Shown here: positions 26,107 through 36,000 of the stretch, one piece after another
How positions within the stretch are numbered: the first letter of the stretch is position 1
Layout: the number at the start of each line of letters is the position of its first letter
DNA from: Nitratireductor sp. XY-223
GTDB taxonomy: Bacteria; Pseudomonadota; Alphaproteobacteria; Rhizobiales; Rhizobiaceae
DNA length: 64,000 nt
Assembly (NCBI RefSeq): GCF_004959855.1
Contig: NZ_SPNT01000003.1
Coordinates: 548,619 to 612,618 of the forward strand
Reading direction: 5' to 3'
Notes under the pieces: generated by a model
What the model was told of the DNA's origin: nothing
Database searches by the model: none
The model's input: only the letters and a program-made list of their open reading frames with translations
Program-made: the position numbers and the translations under genes

Positions 26107-27123
26107 ATGCAAGCAGCGAAACATATGTGTTACGACCGCATCCTGCCGCAGGACCTCGTCAGGGTTCAGCGCACGCGCATGGTGGGCGGCCGCCAGCGCG
26201 CCATAAGCCTGATCGGCAAGCAGTGGGCCAATGGCAGCACACTGCGTATCCGCTTCCTCGGCGGAACGCAGGACCAACAGGACATGGTGCGGTCGATCGC
26301 GCCGAAATGGACCGACTACGCCAACCTGACTTTCGAATTCACGGACGACCCGCGCGCCGAGATCCGGGTCACCTTCGATGAGAATGACGGTGCCTGGTCC
26401 TATGTGGGCACCGACAATGCGCAAATACCGCTGCACGCGGCGACGCTCAATCTTGGCTGGCTGGACCAGGGCGTCATCCTGCATGAATTCGGCCACATGG
26501 CGGGCCTCAGCCACGAGCACCAGAACCCGGACGGCGGTATCGTCTGGAACGAGCAGCAGGTCATCGAAGACCTGTCGGGTCCGCCCAATTTCTGGGACGA
26601 GGCGACGATCCGCCACAACGTGCTCAACAAATACAGCGCCGACCAGGTGCACGGCACCGAGTTCGATCCGCATTCGGTCATGCTCTACGCATTCCCCGAC
26701 AGTTGGACGACCAATATGGGCGCCACAAGCGAGAACAGTGACCTGTCGGAACAGGACAAGGCCTTCGTCGCCAGCGCCGTGATGTATCCGGGCAGGGGCG
26801 GCGCGGAAAGCGACATAACCGAACTCGACATCAGGCGCGGAACAGAGGCGGCGATTTCCGAGGCCGGGGAAGAGGATCTCTACAGCTTCAAGGTCAAGGA
26901 GGACGGCATGCATATCGTGGAGACCACGGGCTCCACCGATGTCGTGATGGTGCTATTCGGACCCGACAGCAAGACGAAGAAGATCGCCGAGAACGACGAC
27001 GGCGGGCGCGGCCAGAATTCGCGGATAGCGGCCCGTTTGCGGCCGGGCACCTATTATGCCGCCATTCGTCACTACAACCCGCACCGGACCGGCGAATACC
27101 GCATCATGGTAACCGCCTACTAG
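26107..27123 (+). CDS. Matrixin/astacin-like zinc metalloprotease with PPC-like domain
   Basis: A 338-residue protein from ATG 26107 behind a strong AGGAGG. Residues 45-225 form a metzincin catalytic domain: ILHEFGHMAGLSH gives the full HExxHxxGxxH zinc site (126-136), and SVMLY (190-194) is the Met-turn. Residues about 235-338 (ITELDIRRGTEAAIS, then DLYSFKV and GTYYAAIRHYNP) match a PPC-type beta domain. Most such proteases are secreted, but no signal peptide is present, and the N-terminus is charged. It is coupled to the hydrolase-caspase gene upstream and may be its substrate, activator or co-effector. Confidence 0.82.
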   Translation: MQAAKHMCYDRILPQDLVRVQRTRMVGGRQRAISLIGKQWANGSTLRIRFLGGTQDQQDMVRSIAPKWTDYANLTFEFTDDPRAEIRVTFDENDGAWSYVGTDNAQIPLHAATLNLGWLDQGVILHEFGHMAGLSHEHQNPDGGIVWNEQQVIEDLSGPPNFWDEATIRHNVLNKYSADQVHGTEFDPHSVMLYAFPDSWTTNMGATSENSDLSEQDKAFVASAVMYPGRGGAESDITELDIRRGTEAAISEAGEEDLYSFKVKEDGMHIVETTGSTDVVMVLFGPDSKTKKIAENDDGGRGQNSRIAARLRPGTYYAAIRHYNPHRTGEYRIMVTAY

Positions 27124-27133
27124 CGGTGCAACG

Positions 27134-27526
27134 CTAAAGGGACTGGTAGAGCCCGAGGGCCAGATTGAGCATGGCCGCGACAATCAGCGCGGCGAATGTC
27201 AGCCCCATGCCAAGCGTCCGCGAGCCGGGAACCTCGGGTTGCCGGCTCACGCCGGCCGCATGAATGAGGCGGCCGGCGACGAGGATCAGGCCGATGCTCG
27301 CTGTCATCCAAGCCGGTGCGGATTGCAGTTCAGCCATCGCCATCAGCAACAGGCCAATCGGCACATACTCGGCGAAATTCGCGTGCACCCGGATGCAGCG
27401 CAGCATCTCGGCGTCGCCGCCGTCGCCGAGCCCGATACGCACCGTCCGCCGGGTGGTGATCACACGCACGGCAAGGTAGACGTAAAGCAGGGTCAGGCCG
27501 CCGGCAAAGATCGGAGTGACATACAT
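27134..27526 (-). CDS. MAPEG-family membrane protein
   Basis: A 130-residue protein with four hydrophobic segments. Landmarks of MAPEG proteins are visible: ERCIRVHANFAEYVPIGLLL-like middle (here LRCIRVHANFAEYVPIGLL) and GRLIHAAGVSR. MAPEG proteins include glutathione transferases and related enzymes of the membrane, but bacterial members of this size are mostly uncharacterised. It converges with the metalloprotease gene ten bases away. Confidence 0.85.
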   Translation of the reverse strand: MYVTPIFAGGLTLLYVYLAVRVITTRRTVRIGLGDGGDAEMLRCIRVHANFAEYVPIGLLLMAMAELQSAPAWMTASIGLILVAGRLIHAAGVSRQPEVPGSRTLGMGLTFAALIVAAMLNLALGLYQSL

Positions 27527-27619
27527 AGCGGCAAAGGCTCCCGTATCTGGTTCGCCTTTGCATTACGTGTATTGCGGTCAATCGGATTACCGCGCCGTGC
27601 CGGGTGCAGCGCCGGCAAA

Positions 27620-28279
27620 TTACCGCGCGACCTGATAGGCCCAGAAGTGGCCGGCGCCATCATTGCAGTAATTGGCGTCCGAGAGCTGCTCGAGAAGGCG
27701 TATGCGGCCTCCATCGATCAGCGCACCCGCCACATCGCGGTAGTTGCTTTCTTCGTAATACTGGACGCGGGTCGACAGCGCGATAATGCCGCCGGGCCTG
27801 ACAAGGTCGACCAGGACCCCGAGCGCTTCGGGCGGCACATGGCCGAGGGTGAACACGCCAACGGATATGACGATATCGAAGGTTGCGCGTTCGTATTGCG
27901 CGTCGGCCTTCATCAGGTCGACATTGCCGACCGCGCTTTTGTAACAGCCGCGTTCTTCCGCACGCTCCGCCATTTCCGGCGACAGATCGCATCCGTGGAT
28001 TTCCCGGAATCCGATGTCATGCAGCGCTTTTCCCGACAGGCCGGTTCCGCAGCCGGCGTCAAGCACTCTCAGCGCGTTGCGGTCCGCTCCGCGCAGCCTT
28101 TCGGCATGCTTGTCCACCAGCCCGGCGACGATGCGCGGACCGGAATAGGCGATATCGACGACGTCCTGATCGTATTTCTCCGCCCAGATGTCGTAAAAGC
28201 GTCGAATGGTCTCCGGATTCCCGTCGAGATGGAGGGCCGCGTCGACAATCTCGTTGTCTGAAATCGGCTTTTTGCTCAT
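27620..28279 (-). CDS. Class I SAM-dependent methyltransferase
   Basis: A 219-residue protein from ATG 28279, six bases after GGGGTG; an ATG two codons earlier is possible. Motif I is VLDAGCGTGLSG, motif II region GCDLSPEMAERAEER, and the later FDIVISVGVFTLGHVPPEAL matches methyltransferase motif IV-V, so SAM binding is well supported. The N-terminal RRFYDIWAEKYDQDVV resembles Williams-Beuren-region-27-like methyltransferases. The acceptor is unknown. It diverges from a LysE exporter. Confidence 0.85.
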   Translation of the reverse strand: MSKKPISDNEIVDAALHLDGNPETIRRFYDIWAEKYDQDVVDIAYSGPRIVAGLVDKHAERLRGADRNALRVLDAGCGTGLSGKALHDIGFREIHGCDLSPEMAERAEERGCYKSAVGNVDLMKADAQYERATFDIVISVGVFTLGHVPPEALGVLVDLVRPGGIIALSTRVQYYEESNYRDVAGALIDGGRIRLLEQLSDANYCNDGAGHFWAYQVAR

Positions 28280-28396
28280 TCGCATCACCCCGCTTGTCCG
28301 TATGCGCGAACTTGCCCGAGCTGGCAAAAAGAGGATAGCCTTATCGAGACCGGCGGCGCAATTGCGCGGCTCCAGAACGACCGGGAGTATTGGAAG

Positions 28397-29029
28397 ATGA
28401 ACGAGTGGCTGGTACTGGCGGCGGTCTTCGCGATCTTTCTTCCCGCGCTTATTCTGCCCGGACCGGATTTCATCGCCGTCGTGCGCTCGTCCATGACCCG
28501 CGGCGCGGGTGCGGGACTAATGACGACGCTGGGCGTTTCGACGGGACTGGCGCTTTACGCGACGCTCAGCCTTCTCGGTCTGTCGGCCATTCTGGTCGAA
28601 TATCAATGGCTTGCCTGGTCGGTGAGGGTTCTGGGCGGTTGTTACCTTGCCTGGCTCGGCATCAGGCTGCTGTTTTCCAAGCCCGAAGCGATCGACGTTT
28701 CGGACGAAAGTCAGAGGAAAAGAGGAAGCGCATTCCTGTTCGGCATTCTCGTAACGCTGACCAATCCGAAGGCGATTGTCCTGTTTGCCAGCGTCTTTGC
28801 GACGGCCGTGACCGGGACGACGCCTGTGTGGCTAATGTCGGCGATGATCGTTCTCGTCTTTTGCAGCGCGCTGGTCTGGTATGCGCTGGTCAGCCTCTTC
28901 ATGTCGTCTGCGCCGGTCATCCGGCGGTTTCAGAACGCCCGGCACTGGATCGAGCGCGCCGCCGGTGTCTGTTTCATCGGCATCGGCGGGCGTATCCTGG
29001 CCGACGCCCGCAATCCGGTGACCCCGTAA
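28397..29029 (+). CDS. LysE-family exporter
   Basis: A 210-residue membrane protein with the family pattern LILPGPDFIAVVRSSMTRG near the start and TLTNPKAIVLFASVF in the middle, and six hydrophobic segments. GGAAG precedes the ATG closely. It diverges from the methyltransferase gene; no dedicated regulator lies beside it. It probably exports an amino acid or derivative. Confidence 0.87.
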   Translation: MNEWLVLAAVFAIFLPALILPGPDFIAVVRSSMTRGAGAGLMTTLGVSTGLALYATLSLLGLSAILVEYQWLAWSVRVLGGCYLAWLGIRLLFSKPEAIDVSDESQRKRGSAFLFGILVTLTNPKAIVLFASVFATAVTGTTPVWLMSAMIVLVFCSALVWYALVSLFMSSAPVIRRFQNARHWIERAAGVCFIGIGGRILADARNPVTP

Positions 29030-29098
29030 TGGCACTGAAAACAGAAATTGATCGCGCGTTGTGGTAGAAGAGGCCATCAACCCCGAGGAGGCAGGTGG

Positions 29099-29485
29099 AT
29101 GAAGAAATTGCTGTGCGGTTTGCTACTCATTACCGGCGGACTTGCTGCCGGGCTGGCGATGGCAGGCGACGAACTGGATGTACCGGTCATGATTTGGGCG
29201 GACGGGGATTTCGATACCTGCGCGGTCGGTGCCGTCACCGGTCTTGATCCGAAGGGTGACAATTTCCTGGCCGTAAGGGCGGGACCCGGTACCGGTCATC
29301 ACATGCTCGACAAGATCCACACCAACGACCGCGTCTGGGTCTTCGACGAGAACAACGGCTGGTACGGCATTGCCTACGGCTCGCCGAATATTTCCTGTTC
29401 GCCGGTCCGCAACAACCGTCCCTATGACGGACCCGGCTCCACCGGTTGGGTATTCGGCAAATACGTCACCATCATTGCCGGATGA
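29099..29485 (+). CDS. Exported bacterial SH3-domain protein
   Basis: A 128-residue protein from ATG 29099, behind GAGGAGGCAGG, with a signal peptide (MKKLLCGLLLITGGLAAGLAMA). The mature part reads as an SH3b-like domain: DNFLAVRAGPGTGHHMLDKI and NNGWYGIAYG, then STGWVFGKYVTII. Two cysteines (DTCAVG, ISCSPV) may be disulphide-bonded. SH3b domains bind cell-wall or peptide ligands. Its stop lies two bases from that of the converging SHMT-like gene. Confidence 0.8.
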   Translation: MKKLLCGLLLITGGLAAGLAMAGDELDVPVMIWADGDFDTCAVGAVTGLDPKGDNFLAVRAGPGTGHHMLDKIHTNDRVWVFDENNGWYGIAYGSPNISCSPVRNNRPYDGPGSTGWVFGKYVTIIAG

Positions 29486-29487
29486 TA

Positions 29488-30816
29488 CTACCGGCCGGTG
29501 TGGATGAAATGCAGACGGTTGAACCGCGCGCGCAGTGCACGGACCTCCGCAGCCAGCGTTTCGGGTGCATCGGCCTCAAGGGCGCCGGCGATCAGGTCCG
29601 CCAGTGCCTCGACGTCGTCCAGCCCGACGCCCCAGCGCGTCAATTCCGGTGTGCCGATACGAAGTCCGTTCACGTCGTTGGGCACAGGGGCGATCGGCAA
29701 TCCGATCCCGCAGGCGAGGAATCCCGCATTGCGCAGTTTTTTTGCCGCCGTCTGGCCACCGCCATAGCGCCCCGCCTCAACGGCAAACTGGTGTGAGTCT
29801 GTAAAGCCTCGCTCTTTGCCGAATAGGGGTACGTCACGGGCATCCAACGCTTCGGCCAGCCGGCGCGCAAGGGCGATCATCGCTTCACTGTAGGCTGCAC
29901 CGAATTCGCGCCAGTCGAGCATGGTCAACGCCAGCGCTGCCGATTTCGCGGCGTCGAAATTGGCTGTCATCCCGGGAAACGCGATTGCGTCGAGTTTTTC
30001 AGCAAGATCGGCACTGTTGGTGACGATCAGGCCGCCGGCCGGCCCGCCCAGGCTCTTGTAGGTGCTCATCGTCATGAGATGCGCACCCTCTTCTAAAGGT
30101 GCCGGCCAGGCGCCGCCGGCGATGATGCCGCATTGATGGGCCGCATCGAACAACACCAGCGCATTGCAGGTATCGGCGATCTCCCTGATCTGCCGGACCG
30201 GATGCGGAAAGAGATTGAGGCTGCCGCCAACGGTGATCAGCTTCGGCCGTACACGGCCGGCGAGTTCGGCCAGTCCCTCAATGTCGATCGTATACCCGTC
30301 CGGATTGACGGGCGCTTCGTGGATCTCCAGACCGTAGAGTCCCGCGCATCCGGCATTGTGATGCGTTACATGTCCGCCGATTTTCGCCGGGGGAGCGATT
30401 ATCGCATCGCCGGGCCTGCATGTGGATATGAACGCGTAGAGATTTGCCATGGCACCGGATGCGACGCGGATTTCTGCGTAGCTCGCTTTGAAAACCTCGG
30501 CACAAAGTTCCGCTGCGATGACCTCAATCTCCTCGATTGCTTCCAGCCCCATTTCGTATTTCTCGCCCGGATAGCCGAGCGACGGCCGCGAACCGAGGCC
30601 GGCGGCAAGCACCGACTCGGCGCGGGGATTCATCACATTCGTGGCCGGATTCAGGTTGAAACACTCCCGTTCGTGGATGTCCCTGTTTTTGTCGATCAGC
30701 GCGGATAAGCGGTCGGCGAGCGCCGCCGCATCGGAGTTGGCGGTTTGCCCGGCAAACGCCTGGACCATTTTTTCGCAGTGATCGGGAACCCAGTTCCTGT
30801 TTTTTAGCGCCGTCAT
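29488..30816 (-). CDS. Serine hydroxymethyltransferase-like PLP enzyme
   Basis: A 442-residue fold-type I PLP enzyme. SHMT landmarks are visible: LGYPGEKYEMG (80-90), the cofactor aspartate-histidine pair D224-AAH227, and the PLP lysine in STYKSLGGPAGG (Lys254). True SHMTs have a TTTTHKTLRGPRGG-type lysine motif, so this one is diverged and may prefer another beta-hydroxy amino acid or a different one-carbon donor. It diverges from the LysR gene at 30914, which likely controls it. It is probably not the housekeeping glyA. Confidence 0.78.
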   Translation of the reverse strand: MTALKNRNWVPDHCEKMVQAFAGQTANSDAAALADRLSALIDKNRDIHERECFNLNPATNVMNPRAESVLAAGLGSRPSLGYPGEKYEMGLEAIEEIEVIAAELCAEVFKASYAEIRVASGAMANLYAFISTCRPGDAIIAPPAKIGGHVTHHNAGCAGLYGLEIHEAPVNPDGYTIDIEGLAELAGRVRPKLITVGGSLNLFPHPVRQIREIADTCNALVLFDAAHQCGIIAGGAWPAPLEEGAHLMTMSTYKSLGGPAGGLIVTNSADLAEKLDAIAFPGMTANFDAAKSAALALTMLDWREFGAAYSEAMIALARRLAEALDARDVPLFGKERGFTDSHQFAVEAGRYGGGQTAAKKLRNAGFLACGIGLPIAPVPNDVNGLRIGTPELTRWGVGLDDVEALADLIAGALEADAPETLAAEVRALRARFNRLHFIHTGR

Positions 30817-30913
30817 CGGTCACCCCTTCGTGTCTTTCGAAAATCAACCAGACTTGATGCGGACGCGCAAACCAGTTTTTATAAAGCTAGGCGTAGAAAA
30901 ACTGAGTCTCGAA

Positions 30914-31807
30914 ATGGCTGTATCGCCACGCAGGCCCAAGGGCCCGCCGCTCAACGCGTTGCGCGCCTTCGAAGCGGCGGCAAGACTGGGCGGCTTTGCC
31001 GCCGCAGCGGAAGAACTGTGCGTAACCCCCGGTGCCGTCGCGCAGCACATCAAGGTCCTGGAGGAATGGGCAGGGGCAGACCTTTTCGAACGGCGTTCGC
31101 AAGGCGTCAGGCTGACTGCGGCGGGCGCTGCCATCGCAGGTGATTTCACCACCGCGTTTGATAAACTCGGCGAAGCTGTCCAGGCCATGCGGACCGCGAC
31201 GGTGCCGCATCAAGTCCGCATCGCGGCACTTCCCAGCCTGGCGCAATTGTGGCTGTCGCCGCGCCTTCCCGCCATACGCAAGGAATTTCCCTTGCTGGTT
31301 GTCTCTGTAACGGCAACGGAACAACCGCCTAACCTTCGCCGCGAACCTTTCGATCTGAGCCTGTTTTATGTCGATGAAAATTCTGTACCGCCTCAAAGCG
31401 TCATAATCGCTGACGACGTGATTTTTCCGGTCTGTGCACCGGCACTTGCGCGGCGTCTGGAGACCGTCTCCGATCTGGCCGGCGCAACGTTCCTGCACGA
31501 CGCTTCCTGGCCGGATGACTGGCGGCTTTGGCTTGCCCATTTGGCTCCCGACCTGCCGGTGGACACGGACGGGCCAAGCTTCTCGCTATACGCGCTTGCC
31601 GTTGAAGAAGCCGTCAATGGTGCCGGTGTGCTGATCGGCCACGAAGCACTTGTAAGACGGCAACTGGATGCCGGCAGGCTGGTGCCGTTGTTCGACACCC
31701 CGGCAACGCTTGGCCGGAAGCTCGTTCTGGAATCTGCGCACCCTCCGGGCGCCAATTCCCTGCTGGACGCTGTCGTGGCCGCATTGAAAGAATCGGTTCC
31801 GGACTGA
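30914..31807 (+). CDS. LysR-family regulator, GcvA-like
   Basis: A 297-residue protein from ATG 30914 (MAVSPRRPKGPPLNALRAFE); in-frame starts back to 30830 would overlap the promoter of the divergent SHMT-like gene. The winged helix (GAVAQHIKVLEEWAGADLFERR) and effector domain (DFSLFYVDE-type strand, here DLSLFYVDENSVPPQ) fit the GcvA group. GcvA regulates glycine cleavage in enterics, and control of the adjacent SHMT-like gene would be analogous, but no clear operator was picked out between them. Confidence 0.86.
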   Translation: MAVSPRRPKGPPLNALRAFEAAARLGGFAAAAEELCVTPGAVAQHIKVLEEWAGADLFERRSQGVRLTAAGAAIAGDFTTAFDKLGEAVQAMRTATVPHQVRIAALPSLAQLWLSPRLPAIRKEFPLLVVSVTATEQPPNLRREPFDLSLFYVDENSVPPQSVIIADDVIFPVCAPALARRLETVSDLAGATFLHDASWPDDWRLWLAHLAPDLPVDTDGPSFSLYALAVEEAVNGAGVLIGHEALVRRQLDAGRLVPLFDTPATLGRKLVLESAHPPGANSLLDAVVAALKESVPD

Positions 31808-31910
31808 TCCCGCTGGCGCCGGGGCTTCATTACAAAAGTTTAATCCGTTGAGAGCGACCAGATTGTTTCGGCCGCCCGTTTAAAGGACAGAATAGTCTTG
31901 GAGAACAGCC

Positions 31911-33038
31911 GTGATGGCATTTTGGAAGCAGGCCGTTATATCACTGATTTTGCTGATGGTTTTCGCCATCGGCTTTGCACTCTTTTCCTATGGTCCGGGC
32001 GCGGTGCCCGGCCTTTCCTCTGGTGCCGCGACGGCTGGAATCCCAGGCGGCGGACAGGCTGGCGTCCGCGAGCGCCTTGCGCCGCTCGTGGTCCTGTCGA
32101 CGGTCGAAACGGCGACCACGGACGACATGGTCAAATCGGTCGGCACGGCCCGGGCAATCGAAAGGGCGACGCTGTATCCGGAAGTCGCCGGACGGGTCTC
32201 GCAGGTCAATGCCGCCTCCGGTGCACGGGTCGAGCAGGGTGACGTCATCGTCCAGCTCGACGACCAGGTGCAGCGACTTGCCGTTGACCGGGCCAGTCTT
32301 GCTGTCGAGGACTCCGAGGCGCAACTGCAGCGCTTCGAGACACTCGCCGCGCGCAATACCGTCTCGGACGTCCAGCTCAGCGATGCAGCACTGGCGCTTT
32401 CCAATGCCCGGCTCGATCTGCGGGAGGCCGAGGACGCGCTCGCAAGACGCACCGTTATTGCACCCTTTTCCGGCGAGGTCGGGCTGATCGATGTGGGCGT
32501 CGGCGACTATGTGACGACGGCGACACCGGTGACCACGCTTGACGAGCGCGAGACCCTGCTCATTGAATTCCGGGTACCGGAGCGCTTCGCCAATCAGATC
32601 GCGCACGGCCAGCCGATGACGCTCTCGACACCCGCCTTGCCCGGCCTTGTCCTCGACGGCGCGATCAGCGGCATGGACAGCCGCATCGACACGGTTTCGC
32701 GGACCCTGACAGTGCAGGGGACCATTGCCAATCAGGACGACCTGATCCGGCCGGGCATGTCGTTCGAGGTGTCCCTGTCCTTCGCCGGCAACAGCTATCC
32801 GAGCGTCCCGTCGCTTGCCGTCCAGTGGGACCGGGACGGATCGTACGTGTTCAAGGCCAATGGAAACACGGCCGAGAGGACAGCCATCTCCATTGTCGCG
32901 CGCAAGGACGGCCAGGTGCTTGTCGACGGTGAGATCGCGGCCGGCGACAGCGTGGTCAGCGAAGGCACGAATGCCGTCCGAACGGACCAGCCGTTCCGTA
33001 CGCCGAGCGAGACGCCGGCACCGGCAACGGGAGCGTGA
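31911..33038 (+). CDS. RND efflux periplasmic adaptor (membrane fusion protein)
   Basis: A 375-residue protein with an N-terminal membrane anchor (ISLILLMVFAIGFALFSYG), then the adaptor layout: barrel-sandwich (GRVSQVNAASGARVEQGDVIVQLDD), a short coiled coil and a beta-barrel (VPERFANQIAHGQPMTL). A GTG at 31911 or ATG at 31914 starts it, behind TTGGAGAACAGCC. The stop overlaps the start region of the RND permease. The pair should span the inner membrane and periplasm, with an outer-membrane channel supplied from elsewhere. Confidence 0.9.
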   Translation: MMAFWKQAVISLILLMVFAIGFALFSYGPGAVPGLSSGAATAGIPGGGQAGVRERLAPLVVLSTVETATTDDMVKSVGTARAIERATLYPEVAGRVSQVNAASGARVEQGDVIVQLDDQVQRLAVDRASLAVEDSEAQLQRFETLAARNTVSDVQLSDAALALSNARLDLREAEDALARRTVIAPFSGEVGLIDVGVGDYVTTATPVTTLDERETLLIEFRVPERFANQIAHGQPMTLSTPALPGLVLDGAISGMDSRIDTVSRTLTVQGTIANQDDLIRPGMSFEVSLSFAGNSYPSVPSLAVQWDRDGSYVFKANGNTAERTAISIVARKDGQVLVDGEIAAGDSVVSEGTNAVRTDQPFRTPSETPAPATGA

Positions 33039-33043
33039 GTACA

Positions 33044-36000
33044 ATGTCGAGAATAACGGACGAACTGAAGGGCCTTCCCGCGTTTTGCGTGCGCCGACCG
33101 GTGTTCGCCATCGTCATCAACCTTTTGGTGATCATCGCCGGGCTGGCGGCCATCATGGCTGTGGAAATCCGCGAATTGCCGAGCACGGACCGCCCCGTCG
33201 TCACCATCCGCACGACGTATTCGGGCGCAACGCCCGAGACGGTCGACACGACCGTGACATCGGTTCTGGAGGGCGCCGCTGCGCGGACGCCGGGCGTCGC
33301 CTCGATATCCTCGAGATCAAGCTTCGGCTCCAGCCGCATTACGGTCGAATTCGCATCGTCCGTCGATGTCGACACGGCGGCCAATGACCTGCGCAACGCA
33401 ATTGCCCGATCAGAGCGGTTGCTGCCCGATTCCGCCGACACGCCCCTGGTCATCAAGGCCAATGACGACGACAGTCCGATCATCCGGCTCGCCGCGACCA
33501 CCGATCGCATGCCGATCGAGGAACTGACGCAGATCGTCGACAACCAGATCGTTGACCGGCTATCCGCGGTCCCCGGTGTCGGCGATGTAACGGCCTTCGG
33601 CGACCGGCAACCGGTCTTCAAGGTCGATCTCGACCTGATGGCGCTGGCAAGCCGCGGCCTTTCGGCGGCCGACGTCCGATCGGCGATAGAGCGCGTGACG
33701 TCCGATACCCCGGCCGGATCGCTGGTGACCGGCGGCACCGAAATCCTCGTTCGAACGGACATGAATGTCGGCTCCGTCGCCGATATCCGGGATTTGCGCA
33801 TAGACGAAAACACGCGGATCGCCGATGTCGCGGATGTGTCCTACGGTCCCGATGAGCGAACCTCCTATCTGCGCGCCGACGGCAAGACCGGCATCGGCAT
33901 CAACATTGTCCGTCAGGCGCAGTCGAACACGCTTGAGATCTCCCAGGGCGTCGAACAGGCGGTGGCCGAGCTTCAGCCGGTATTGCCGGACGACGTCGAT
34001 CTGCGCGTTACCTCTGACGACGCGGTCTTCATCGGCGCGGCGATCCAGGAGGTCGTCAAGTCGCTGCTGATCTCGACGGCCATCGTGGTGGCGGTGATTT
34101 TCCTCTTCCTGCGCACGGCCGGAGCGACGGTCATACCGGCGGTAACGATCCCCGTCGCCCTGATCGGCACGGTGGCCACCATCTGGCTCGTCGGATTTTC
34201 GCTGAACATCCTGACGCTGCTGGCCTTGCTGCTTGCGACGGGCATGGTGGTCGACGACGCCATCGTCGTCTTGGAGAACATCGTGCGCCGGCGCCGTCAG
34301 GGCGACGGCAAGCGCGCCGCAGCGGTCCGCGGAACGCGCGAAGTCTTCTTTGCGGTGATCGCGACCACGGCAACGCTCGCCGCGGTGTTCATCCCGATTT
34401 CCTTCCTGCCGGGGACGGTCGGCCAGCTTTTCTCGGAATTCGGATTTGTGCTTGCCATCGCAGTCGCGATCTCGTCCTTCGTCGCGCTGACGCTGGTGCC
34501 GATGCTCGCATCGCGCCTTTCGGGAGGCGCTTCCGCGAAAGCGCGGGTGACCTGGCTGGAGCGCATCGGCACGGCGTTCGCCGGCGGCTACCGGTACCTG
34601 CTGCGCGCCGCCATGGCCGCGCCAATGGTGGTCCTGGTTGCCAGCATCATCTTTTCTGGCTTTTCCTACCACCTGTTCAACAACCTGCCGCAGGAAATCA
34701 CGCCGCGCGAGGACCGCGCAAGCATCCCGATCGTCGTTCAACTGCCGCAGGGAACCGAGCTCGAGATTGCCAACGAGAAAATGAAGCAGATCGAGGCGAT
34801 CGGCGAGGAACTGATGGAAGCGGGCGAGGTCGATTCGCTGTTCAGCATCGTCGGCATGCAGGGCGGCAACCGCGGTTTCATCATATTCCGGCTGGTCGAG
34901 TGGGACGCGCGCGACCGCAGCCAGTCCGAGATCGTCTCGGACATCAACCGCCGCCTGGCCGAAATTCCTGGCGTGTCCGCTTTCGCCCGACAGCCCAACA
35001 CGCTGGGCCTTCGCGGCGGCGGTAGCGGGCTGCGCTTTGCCCTGACCGGCTCGAACTACGATGTCCTGTCGGATGCTGCGGTTGACCTGACCCGTGCAAT
35101 GGCGGACCGCTTCGAGGGTCTGGGCAATTTCGATATCGGCTACGACACCACGCAGGCGGAACTGTCGATGCGGGTCGATCGCGACCGGGCGCGCGAGCTC
35201 GGCATCGATCTCGACGATGTCTCCTCCTTCGTCGCCATCGCGCTCGACGGGCGCGAGATCGCCGAGATCCATCAGGACGACAACGCGATCCCGGTGATGC
35301 TGTCGATCGGCGAACGCGCCATCGCCGATCCGGGTGACCTGGAGAACCTGTTCGTGCGTGCCGGCGACGGCACCATGGTGCCGCTGTCGACGGTCGTCGA
35401 GGTCACGGATACGGCCGTTGCACCGCAATTGACGCGCGAGGAGCGCATGCGCGCCGTACCGATCTCGGTGCCGCTGGATGCAAATTATGACCTTGAGAGC
35501 GCGGTTGCGGATATGCGGCACACGGCCGAGGAAGTCCTTCCCGCCGGTGTCGAGGTCACGTTGCTGTCGGAAGCTGCACTGCTTGAAGAGACGTCGACGG
35601 GCATGGGGCTGGTTTTCATCTTCGCCATCGTCATCGTTTTCCTTGTGCTTGCGGCGCAGTTCGAGAGTTTCGTCAGCTCGATCGTCATTTTGTTGACGAT
35701 CCCCTCCGGCGTGGCCGCGGCTGTCATGGCGATCGGCCTGACCGGCGGCACGATCAATGTCTACAGCCAGATCGGCATCATTCTCCTGGTCGGCATCATG
35801 GCCAAGAACGGCATCCTGATCGTCGAGTTCGCCAATCAGCTTCGCGAGCAGGGTCTCAATGTGCGCGAGGCGATCGAAGGCGCCTGCATGCGCCGGCTTC
35901 GGCCAGTCATGATGACCATGATATCGACCGTGCTGGGAGGACTGCCGCTGATCCTGGCCTTCGGCGCCGGTGCGGAGGCCCGCATGGCGCTTGGCTGGAC

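Noticed and set aside
27121-27136. Small TAGCG/CGCTA hairpin between the protease and MAPEG genes
   Set aside because: The stem has only five base pairs and there is no T tract, so it is too weak to call a terminator.
33560-35521. 653-residue frame antisense to the RND permease
   Set aside because: Charged, repetitive antisense translation of a conserved gene; no start context or family match.
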